13,461 nt of DNA from Candidatus Aminicenantota bacterium (GTDB lineage Bacteria; Acidobacteriota; Aminicenantia; UBA2199): NCBI GenBank assembly GCA_026393775.1, contig JAPKZM010000134.1, positions 1-13,461 on the forward strand. Reading direction: 5' to 3'. Both the position numbers and the translations under genes were made by a program. Below, one piece after another: positions 6,386 to 12,779 of the stretch; the first letter of the stretch is position 1, and the number at the start of each line of letters is the position of its first letter. The notes under the pieces are model-generated. The model worked only from the letters and a program-made list of their open reading frames with translations, was not told the DNA's origin and made no database searches.

Positions 6386-7532
6386 TCAACAGCGGCCGCT
6401 TGATCGTGATGGCCCGGTGCGGGCATAATTCCTGGCAGCAATAGCAGCGAATGCAGCGCCGGTAATCGTAAACCGGATTTTTTTCCCCTTTAGCGGCGGC
6501 GGGACGGACGGCCTTGGGTTGCAGCGGGCACACTTCGGTGCAGACACCGCAGTTCTGGCACAGGGCGGGCTCGATGATCGGCCGCGGCGTGACCCATTCT
6601 TTCAGGTAATAGGGGAAAGAGCGGTCAATGGTCACAGCCGGCTGGCGCACAACCTTAAAATCCGGACATTCCAGCCTGGAAACCTCGTCACCGCAGATTT
6701 CGATCTCATCATCCTGAACCCGGCCCAGGCCGCTCAGGGCGGCGGGTTTCATGGTCGGAACATATTGCCGCGGCATGTGAACCAACCGGCAGAAAACCGC
6801 GTCCAGGGCAGCCGGGTCGCTTGAAAGGAGGAGGACCTTCAGGTTCCGCGGCGTTCCCGAACCCGGGCCGTTGCCTTCCATGGCCACGATGCCGTCCAAA
6901 ATGTATAAGCGCGGCCGCAGGTAGCGGTTGATGTCGACCAGCATGGCCGCGAAGTGCTCCGCTTGGGGCATCTTGAGGTGAAATTCGGCCTTGCGTACGC
7001 CGGGAACGCAGCCGAACTGGTTCTTGACCGCGCCGGTGATGCGCATGAAACCGTGGGTTTTCATCTTGGCCAGACTGATGATGCCGTCGGTTTCCAACGC
7101 GGCTTTGGCCAGGACCAGCTGCTTGGCGACCAGGGCTTCATTGAAGCTGACCTGTACCGCGGTGCTGAAATCGGCCTGTTCCATGCCGATTTCCCTGGCT
7201 GCCGCCGTCAAACCGGATTTGGCCAGGGCTCCGGCCGCGCTGTCGAAACCCGGGGAATCGCCGTAACTCGCCATGGCCCCGCTTTCCTGGCACAGGCGGC
7301 CCATGGCTTTGAGAAGGGCCGGGTGGGTGGTGATGTTTTTCTGCGGGTCGGCCCCGGACAGACAATTCGGCTTGAGGAGGATCTTTTCATTCGCGGCGAC
7401 GAAACGGCCTATGCCGCCCAGCAGTCCGATGCCCTTGCGTACGGCCTGCAAAACCCGTTCTGAATCGTAATCGGGGCATTCGATCAGGGCGACCCTGGTC
7501 TTTTGGGAAAAACTATTTTCAGCACCGGCCAT
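6366..7532 (-). CDS. DUF362 domain protein with two C-terminal [4Fe-4S] motifs
   Basis: 388 residues. The body (about 10-290) carries DUF362 features such as LLKPNCLSG, KMKTHGFMRITGAVKNQFG and ILDGIVAMEGNGPGSG. The C-terminus has a bacterial ferredoxin-like pair: C325-x2-C328-x2-C331-x3-C335-P and C360-x2-C363-x2-C366-x3-C370-P. The protein is expected to bind two [4Fe-4S] clusters and take part in electron transfer or anaerobic cofactor chemistry, but no DUF362 activity is well enough defined to assign here. It starts eight bases after the stop of the lipoprotein gene without a clear ribosome site, so it is probably translationally coupled to the hslVU-lipoprotein operon. No signal peptide is visible; a cytoplasmic location is likely. 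Confidence 0.9.
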   Translation of the reverse strand: MAGAENSFSQKTRVALIECPDYDSERVLQAVRKGIGLLGGIGRFVAANEKILLKPNCLSGADPQKNITTHPALLKAMGRLCQESGAMASYGDSPGFDSAAGALAKSGLTAAAREIGMEQADFSTAVQVSFNEALVAKQLVLAKAALETDGIISLAKMKTHGFMRITGAVKNQFGCVPGVRKAEFHLKMPQAEHFAAMLVDINRYLRPRLYILDGIVAMEGNGPGSGTPRNLKVLLLSSDPAALDAVFCRLVHMPRQYVPTMKPAALSGLGRVQDDEIEICGDEVSRLECPDFKVVRQPAVTIDRSFPYYLKEWVTPRPIIEPALCQNCGVCTEVCPLQPKAVRPAAAKGEKNPVYDYRRCIRCYCCQELCPHRAITIKRPLLSRLIQR

Positions 7533-7540
7533 GAATGGGA

Positions 7541-8599
7541 TTATTCGAAAAGCTGCTGCGCGGAACGGCTGAATTCGCTTTCGTTGCCTTTTTTGTCGAC
7601 GGCGGAAATCGCGTAAATGTAGGTATTGCCGTGGGCAACCTGCTTGTCATGGAAAAAATTGTCGCTCACCGTATCGGCCAGGAGCCTGAAGTCCTCTTTT
7701 TCAACCGCTTTTCGGTAGACGCGATAGAACGCCAGGTCATTGTCGGGCACGGTTTCCCAGGTCAAAAAAACCTGGTCCTTGGCGGTAAAGCTGACCAGAT
7801 TGTTGGGAATGTCGGGGGGAAATGTGTCCAGGACCTTGACTTTGACCGAGTTGGAAGGGGCGTTTTCGACGCGCTCGCCCAAACGGCAGGAAACCTGGTA
7901 CTCGTATTCGCCGTCGACCCCGGTGTCGAGGTCGTGAAAAAACTCATTGATCACGGTTTCCGCGTTGAGGGGCCGAAAATCAAGTTCGCCGTTGACGCCG
8001 TTGATACGACGATAAACATGGTAGCCGCTGATCGCCAGCGCAGCCCGGTCTTGGTCCGGCGCGGCAGGCTTGCTCCAGTTAAGGGTGACGACTTTCCCAT
8101 GCCTGGATACTTGCAGATCCTGAATGGGCGGGGGAGTAAGCAGGGTTTTCAAGGTTTGCAGGGGTCCCGGCGCCGATCTTTTCCGGGCATAATAGTAGGC
8201 CACAATAAAGCCATGGTTCTTTTCCTGCAAATCCCGGTTTTTGAACGAGAAGCGGCAGGAAGGAGAATTTTGGCCGAGGCCTTTGATTTCATTGGCTTTC
8301 AACTTGGCCAGCAATTCGGCCTTGTCTATAAAAACATCCGCTGGCATGGCTTCGCCAGGTTTGAGGTTGGCGTGGTACACATACACCTTGGATACCCATG
8401 ACGGCTCAAACACCTCCTTTTTATCGTTCAGGGAGGCGGGAAATTCCCAGGCAAGTTCGATCTGGCCGCCGATCTGCCTGATGCGAAAATTTTCCACCGC
8501 CGGGGGGGGGGTCTCCGGTTCCAGCACCAGGGGACCTTTCTTGCCGCAATAGGAAAATGCCATGACCAGCACGAAAACAGAGAATAGCTTTTTTTTCAT
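7541..8599 (-). CDS. Fibronectin type III repeat lipoprotein
   Basis: 352 residues. It opens with a lipoprotein-like signal (basic KKK, hydrophobic stretch 5-16) and C18 in SYCGKKGPL. The lipobox is unusual (Tyr at -1), but the CGKKGPL stretch right after the cysteine resembles the LptM/YifL-type lipoprotein attachment motif. After a Pro-rich linker there are about three fibronectin type III-like domains: roughly 38-145, 150-250 (IQDLQVSRHGKVVTLNWSKP) and 255-350 (FPPDIPNNLVSF to YIYAISAVDKKGNESEFS). It is probably a surface or periplasmic binding or scaffold protein with no visible catalytic motif. The start codon is followed by eight A and preceded by AGAGGG, which overlaps the hslU stop. 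A run of ten C occurs at codons 30-33. Confidence 0.8.
   Translation of the reverse strand: MKKKLFSVFVLVMAFSYCGKKGPLVLEPETPPPAVENFRIRQIGGQIELAWEFPASLNDKKEVFEPSWVSKVYVYHANLKPGEAMPADVFIDKAELLAKLKANEIKGLGQNSPSCRFSFKNRDLQEKNHGFIVAYYYARKRSAPGPLQTLKTLLTPPPIQDLQVSRHGKVVTLNWSKPAAPDQDRAALAISGYHVYRRINGVNGELDFRPLNAETVINEFFHDLDTGVDGEYEYQVSCRLGERVENAPSNSVKVKVLDTFPPDIPNNLVSFTAKDQVFLTWETVPDNDLAFYRVYRKAVEKEDFRLLADTVSDNFFHDKQVAHGNTYIYAISAVDKKGNESEFSRSAQQLFE
8502..8511. repeat. Homopolymeric G/C tract of 10 inside the lipoprotein gene
   Basis: Ten consecutive G on the plus strand (ten C on the coding strand) encode part of ETPPPAVE just after the predicted lipid-attachment cysteine. A change of one or two bases would shift the frame and truncate the protein near residue 35. 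Such tracts are typical of slipped-strand phase variation, but they are also error-prone in sequencing. Confidence 0.7.
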
Positions 8600-8605
8600 T
8601 GCCCT

Positions 8606-9979
8606 CTAGAGGATGTACTTGCTCAGATCGCCATCCTTGATGATATCCTTTATTTTTTTTATGACATAGGCGCGGTCGATTTTCACCTGGCCGTTTTCCA
8701 GGTCGGAGGCTTCGTAGGAAATGTCTTCCATGACTTTTTCCATGATGGTATGCAGGCGGCGGGCGCCGATGTTTTCCGATGAGGTGTTGATCTCGACCGC
8801 CATGGTGGCGATTTCCTCGATGGCGTCGGCGCTGAACTGGATGTCCAGTCCCTCGGTGCTCAGCAGGTTTTGATATTGCTTGACCAGGGCGTTTTTGGGC
8901 TCGGTGAGGATACGGATGAAATCGGCCTTGCTCAGCGATTCGAGCTCGACCCGGATCGGGAAGCGCCCCTGCAGCTCGGGGATCATGTCCGATGGCTTGG
9001 CCACGTGGAAAGCCCCGGCGCCGATGAACAGGATGTGGTCGGTCTTGACCATGCCGTACTTGGTGTTGACCGTGGTCCCCTCGATGACCGGCAGCAGGTC
9101 GCGCTGCACCCCCTCACGGGAGACCATGGGGCCGTGGCCGCCGCTTTCGCGGCCGGCGATCTTGTCGATTTCATCGAGGAAGACAATGCCCATCTGCTCG
9201 GTGCGGGCGATAGCGGTCTTGGCCACCTGTTCCATGTCCAGCAGCCGGTTCTGCTCTTCCATCATCATGTACTCGAAGGCCTCGCCGAGGGGCATCTTGC
9301 GTTTTTTGGGTCCTTTCGCGCCCATCAGATTCGGCATCATCTCGCTGATCTGGATGCCGATCTCTTCCACGCCGGAGGCGGAAAAGATCTCGAAAGGGGT
9401 GAAGGAGTTGGACTTGACCTCCACCTCAATGACGCGGTCGTTCAGTTTTTCCATGCGCAGCAGCTTGCGCAGCTTTTCCCGGCTCTCCTGAAAGCTGTCC
9501 ACGTCGCTGGCGGCGGCATCCACCGTCTCCTTGATGGTTTTCGGAGGCAGCAGGATGGAGAGGATTTTTTCCTCGGTATTGCGCCTGGCTTTTTCCTTGT
9601 TTTCCACCATCTTTTCAGCTTTGACCAGATCCACGGCGATGCGCACCAAATCGCGGACGATCGATTCCACGTCGCGGCCCACGTAGCCGACCTCGGTGAA
9701 CTTGGAGGCTTCAACCTTGAGGAACGGCGAACGGGTCAGCTTGGCCAGCCGGCGGGCGATCTCGGTTTTGCCGACGCCGGTGGGGCCGATCATCAGGATG
9801 TTCTTGGGAATGATGTCGTCGGCGATGTCGGCCGGCAGCTTCTGGCGGCGGAAGCGGTTGCGCAGGGCGACGCTCACCGATTTTTTGGCGTTCTTCTGGC
9901 CGATGATGTACTTGTCGAGCTCCTTGACGATCTCCTTCGGGGTCAGCTCGTCGCCCTTGTTGATGACGGCTTCGCTCAT
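8606..9979 (-). CDS. hslU: ATP-dependent protease ATPase subunit HslU (ClpY)
   Basis: 457 residues, slightly longer than the roughly 443 of E. coli HslU. It has the family N-terminus (TPKEIVKELDKYIIGQ), Walker A GPTGVGKT (65-72), the pore loop GYVG (98-101), a central I-domain insertion (about 110-245), Walker B IVFLDEIDK, and a C-terminal sensor-2 region with IGARRLHTIMEKVMEDIS. It ends in LSKYIL, the conserved tail that docks into HslV. It unfolds substrates with ATP and feeds them into the HslV chamber in the cytoplasm. Its ATG directly follows the hslV TAG, with GAGGA lying in the end of hslV, so the pair is translationally coupled. A long antisense frame across this gene is a codon-bias shadow. 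Confidence 0.97.
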   Translation of the reverse strand: MSEAVINKGDELTPKEIVKELDKYIIGQKNAKKSVSVALRNRFRRQKLPADIADDIIPKNILMIGPTGVGKTEIARRLAKLTRSPFLKVEASKFTEVGYVGRDVESIVRDLVRIAVDLVKAEKMVENKEKARRNTEEKILSILLPPKTIKETVDAAASDVDSFQESREKLRKLLRMEKLNDRVIEVEVKSNSFTPFEIFSASGVEEIGIQISEMMPNLMGAKGPKKRKMPLGEAFEYMMMEEQNRLLDMEQVAKTAIARTEQMGIVFLDEIDKIAGRESGGHGPMVSREGVQRDLLPVIEGTTVNTKYGMVKTDHILFIGAGAFHVAKPSDMIPELQGRFPIRVELESLSKADFIRILTEPKNALVKQYQNLLSTEGLDIQFSADAIEEIATMAVEINTSSENIGARRLHTIMEKVMEDISYEASDLENGQVKIDRAYVIKKIKDIIKDGDLSKYIL

Positions 9980-10504
9980 CTACAGTTCCTCGATGCAAAA
10001 GTTGGTGTTGGTGTAGATGCAGATCTCGGCGGCGATGGCCATCGCCTTTTCGACGATGGCGCGGGCGTCCAGCTGCGTGTCGCGGCTGAGGGCTAGGGCC
10101 GCGGCCATGGCGTACGGTCCGCCCGAGCCGATGGCCAGGACATTCTCATCCGGTTCGATGATGTCGCCGGTCCCGGACAGGATGTACATTTTCTCCTCGT
10201 TGGCCACGATGAGCATGGCCTCCAGCCGGCGCAGGACCTTGTCGGTGCGCCAGTCCTTGGACAGCTCGACGGCGGCGCGCGAAATGTTGCCGTTGTACTC
10301 CTCGAGCTTGGCCTCGAAGCGTTGGAAAAGTGCAAAGGCGTCCGAGGTGGCTCCGGCGAATCCGGCCAGGATCTTCTCGTTGTACAAGCGGCGGATTTTT
10401 TTCGCCGTGTGCTTTAAAACGGTATTCTGGAACGTCACCTGGCCATCGGCGGCCATGACCAGTTTGCCCTGGTGGCGGACGCACAGCACGGTGGTGGCGT
10501 GCAT
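9980..10504 (-). CDS. hslV: ATP-dependent protease proteolytic subunit HslV (ClpQ)
   Basis: A threonine peptidase of the proteasome beta family. The catalytic Thr is the first T of MHATTV, to be exposed by processing. Other family landmarks are ADGQVTF, KKIRRLYNEKILAGFAG, AVELSKDWRTDK, GSGGPYA and the ending ICIYTNTNFCIEEL. With HslU it forms a two-component chaperone-protease. Two in-frame ATGs are possible, at 10516 (adds MDNK) and 10504. I prefer 10504: a promoter -10 box at 10523-10528 predicts a transcript start at about 10516, the product then begins MHATT like many HslV proteins, and GGA lies seven bases upstream. A leaderless start at 10516 cannot be excluded. It is the first gene of the hslVU-lipoprotein-DUF362 operon. 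Confidence 0.95.
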   Translation of the reverse strand: MHATTVLCVRHQGKLVMAADGQVTFQNTVLKHTAKKIRRLYNEKILAGFAGATSDAFALFQRFEAKLEEYNGNISRAAVELSKDWRTDKVLRRLEAMLIVANEEKMYILSGTGDIIEPDENVLAIGSGGPYAMAAALALSRDTQLDARAIVEKAMAIAAEICIYTNTNFCIEEL

Positions 10505-10522
10505 TTTGTTATCCATGAAGCG

Positions 10523-10551
10523 ATTGTATTACTTTTCCGTTGCCAAGTCAA
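10523..10551 (-). promoter_or_regulatory. Sigma-70-type promoter of the hslVU operon
   Basis: The minus strand has TTGACT (10551-10546), a 17-base spacer and TACAAT (10528-10523). It looks like a vegetative promoter; I saw no CCCTTGAA-type heat-shock element. The predicted start at about 10516 coincides with the upstream of the two candidate hslV start codons. Confidence 0.65.
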
Positions 10552-10573
10552 CGCAGCAGAAATTGCGGGAATA

Positions 10574-10660
10574 GTGTTAGTGATAGTGTTAGTGGTAGAA
10601 AGAAAAAAAATGATTCCAATATTTCAATTTCATGGCTATTGCTAACACTAACACTAACAC
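10574..10660. repeat. Imperfect hexamer repeats arranged as a 19-bp inverted repeat
   Basis: The left arm (10574-10592) and right arm (10642-10660) are reverse complements at 18 of 19 positions, separated by 49 bases. Each arm is itself a run of a six-base unit: TAGTG(T/A/G) about four times on the left, and CTAACA three times on the right. The structure sits between the divergent hslV and sulfatase-family promoters. It could form a long hairpin or be a remnant of a small intergenic mobile repeat. The intervening sequence codes for nothing I recognise. Confidence 0.7.
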
Positions 10661-10676
10661 CTTCACTAGTTAAGAT

Positions 10677-10705
10677 TTGACAGAGTTGGCGGTTTTGGCT
10701 ATGAT
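10677..10705 (+). promoter_or_regulatory. Sigma-70 promoter of the membrane sulfatase-family gene
   Basis: TTGACA (10677-10682), 17-base spacer, TATGAT (10700-10705). The predicted start is about 10712, only some eight bases before the ATG at 10720, leaving no room for a normal ribosome-binding site. Confidence 0.7.
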
Positions 10706-10719
10706 ACGTTCTTACAGCC

Positions 10720-12723
10720 ATGAAAAAATTCAAAATGTATTTCTGGACGGGATTGGTCTGGTCCATCCTCCTTTTCGCCCTCTCCTTCCTGCTGTTCTTC
10801 AGCTTCTCCTACATGGGGGTGAGGGATGCGCAAGTGGAAAAGATGGTGCGCGACAATTATGCGGTTTTCATCATCTTGTACAACCTGAAAATCCTGGCGG
10901 TCTATATGGCCATTTCTCTGTTGGTGGCCGCCGGTGCCGCCCTGTTGAAGGTGCAGAAATGGTGGGGCATTGTTGCTTTTGAATTATCAGTCTGGATGCC
11001 GTTCTGGTTTTTTGCTGTCAAGCTGCACCCGCAGCTTTTCATGGAACAATTGTACAACAAAGGCGGGCTGCGACGAGGGTTGCAGCTGTTGATCACCGAT
11101 TTCATGCCGCTCTATTTCCCGTTCGCACTGCTGGCGGCCGGAATTCTTTTTCTTGCCTGGAGGAAAAAGCGACTGTGGGCCGGCGGACTGGTCATCATCC
11201 TCGGCTCCCTGCTGGTCATCCGTTTCCCGGTGCCGGCAGCCGCGGAAAACCGGCTGCAACAACCCAATATCCTTGTTTTCGGCACCGACTCCCTGCGCCC
11301 CGGCAATATCTCCTACAACGGCTACAACCGGCCGACCCCGGCCATTGACCGGCTTTTTTCCGCCGGAGCCAATTTTACCGGGGCCACTTCTTCCCTGGCC
11401 CGAACCTTTTCCTCATTCACCTCCATTCTCACTTCCACCTATCCGCCTGAGCACGGCATCCGCAACATGTATCCCCGCCCTGAGGAGCGCAACCGCAATT
11501 GGTTCACCCTGACCAAGATCCTGCGCCAGCAGGGCTACCGTACCGGCGTCATTAGTGATTTCGCCGGCGATATCTTCACGCGGGCGGATTACGGTTTCTC
11601 CACTGTGTATGTTCCGCACCTGACCATCAAAAGCGTTCTCCGCCAACGCTGCCTGGAGATCCACTATTTGCTGCTGGGTTTCCTGATCCACCCTGCCGCT
11701 CGCCATTTTTTTCCGGAAATGTCAGGCATGCCGATGTATCTGGATCCGTATTACCTCAATACCGACTCCAAGAGTTTCATCCGCCGTGCCACCGCGGACC
11801 GCAAGCCTTTTTTCCTCCTTTATTTCAGCTCCAACTGCCATTTCCCTTATGTCACCAAGTATCCGTACTATAAACTGTACAGCGACGCGAATTATCGCGG
11901 GCCTCACAAATACTGCAAGTTCGATACGGCGATGAAGGAGTTTTCCCGCAGCGATATTCCCGAAGCCGACCGCCGCCAGATCAGGGCGTTCTACGACGGC
12001 GGGGTGCGCCTGTTCGACGACAGCCTTGCCGACATGCAGTCCTACTTAAAAAAATCGGGCTTGGACCGCAGCACCATCGTCGTGATCCTGTCCGATCACG
12101 GTGAAAACCTGTACGAGAACGGCTACGGCATCGGTCACGGCGACCATCTGCGCGGCCCATACTCCAACATCATGACTTTCGGCATTGGGTCACCCTTCGA
12201 GGCCTTCGCCGGCCGGCGCATTACCCCCACGGTGCGCGATATCGATATCGCCCCCACGCTGCTGGACATGGCCAAGATAAAATCGCCGGCGTCATTCAAG
12301 GGCCATTCCCTGCTGCCGGTCATGCGCGGCGCGGAATTCGCCGGCTACCCGGCCTACATGGAGACCGAACTGTGGTATACCCCGGAAACCCCATACATTA
12401 AAAACAGGGTGCGCAAGGCCTATCCCGGGATCATGAAGCTCATCGAACTGGAGCCCAAGACCGGCGAAATCATCCTGAAAAAAGAATTCAATGATGTCGT
12501 CATCCAGAGCAGATACCGGGGCGTGCAACTGAACAACAAAAAATACATCTATATGCCCGGCGACCGGGGTTTTCAGGAAGAATGGTATTTAAACGAAAAG
12601 TCCGTGCCCCGGGAGGCGATCAACGATCCAGAACTGCTGAACCTGAAATACAAACTGCTGGATATGTTTGAAAACAAATTCATTATCATGAACGACGGCC
12701 AGATCAAGGAAAAGATCAATTGA
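10720..12723 (+). CDS. Membrane-anchored sulfatase/LtaS-like alkaline phosphatase-superfamily enzyme
   Basis: 667 residues. The N-terminal third contains about five membrane helices (roughly 9-31, 48-74, 81-100, 126-147, 152-168), followed by an extracytoplasmic catalytic domain from about 183. It has the superfamily metal-site motif NILVFGTDSLRP with D190, a candidate nucleophile region T223-S-S-L-A-R228 and the second metal motif LSDHGEN with D459-H460, then GIGHGDH. The Cys of the classic sulfatase C-x-P-x-R is missing; Ser or Thr occupies the region, as in Ser-type sulfatases or in the phospho-transferases LtaS, OpgB and EptA. Five helices plus this domain is the LtaS layout. A transfer or hydrolysis reaction on envelope lipids or glycans is likely, but the substrate is unknown. 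There is no evident ribosome site and the leader is very short. It is a single-gene unit. Confidence 0.85.
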   Translation: MKKFKMYFWTGLVWSILLFALSFLLFFSFSYMGVRDAQVEKMVRDNYAVFIILYNLKILAVYMAISLLVAAGAALLKVQKWWGIVAFELSVWMPFWFFAVKLHPQLFMEQLYNKGGLRRGLQLLITDFMPLYFPFALLAAGILFLAWRKKRLWAGGLVIILGSLLVIRFPVPAAAENRLQQPNILVFGTDSLRPGNISYNGYNRPTPAIDRLFSAGANFTGATSSLARTFSSFTSILTSTYPPEHGIRNMYPRPEERNRNWFTLTKILRQQGYRTGVISDFAGDIFTRADYGFSTVYVPHLTIKSVLRQRCLEIHYLLLGFLIHPAARHFFPEMSGMPMYLDPYYLNTDSKSFIRRATADRKPFFLLYFSSNCHFPYVTKYPYYKLYSDANYRGPHKYCKFDTAMKEFSRSDIPEADRRQIRAFYDGGVRLFDDSLADMQSYLKKSGLDRSTIVVILSDHGENLYENGYGIGHGDHLRGPYSNIMTFGIGSPFEAFAGRRITPTVRDIDIAPTLLDMAKIKSPASFKGHSLLPVMRGAEFAGYPAYMETELWYTPETPYIKNRVRKAYPGIMKLIELEPKTGEIILKKEFNDVVIQSRYRGVQLNNKKYIYMPGDRGFQEEWYLNEKSVPREAINDPELLNLKYKLLDMFENKFIIMNDGQIKEKIN

Positions 12724-12729
12724 TTGCCG

Positions 12730-12757
12730 GTAGGGACAGGTCGCGCCCTGTCCCTAC
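12730..12757. repeat. Long hairpin between convergent genes, REP-like intergenic palindrome
   Basis: GTAGGGACAGG and CCTGTCCCTAC form an 11-base perfect stem around TCGCGC. Changing one base would make the full 28 bases a perfect palindrome. It sits between the stop of the sulfatase-family gene and the stop of the radical SAM gene, so it may block transcription from both sides, although neither side has a T-run. Its form resembles dispersed GTAGGG...CCCTAC intergenic palindromes found in many bacterial genomes. Confidence 0.65.
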
Positions 12758-12779
12758 AGATTCATCGGTTATTTCGATT

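Noticed and set aside
8870..10096. Long open frame of 408 codons on the plus strand opposite hslV and hslU
   Set aside because: It is antisense to two unmistakable genes, rich in His/Asp/Gly/Leu as expected from the reverse of GC-rich codons, and matches no family I know.
10571..10673. CRISPR array
   Set aside because: The units are only six bases, contiguous and inverted, with no spacers or cas genes.
10548..10766. 72-codon minus-strand frame in the hslV-sulfatase intergenic region
   Set aside because: It covers both promoters and the inverted repeat and runs into the sulfatase-family start; its SVSVS and TLSLTL stretches come from the hexamer repeats.
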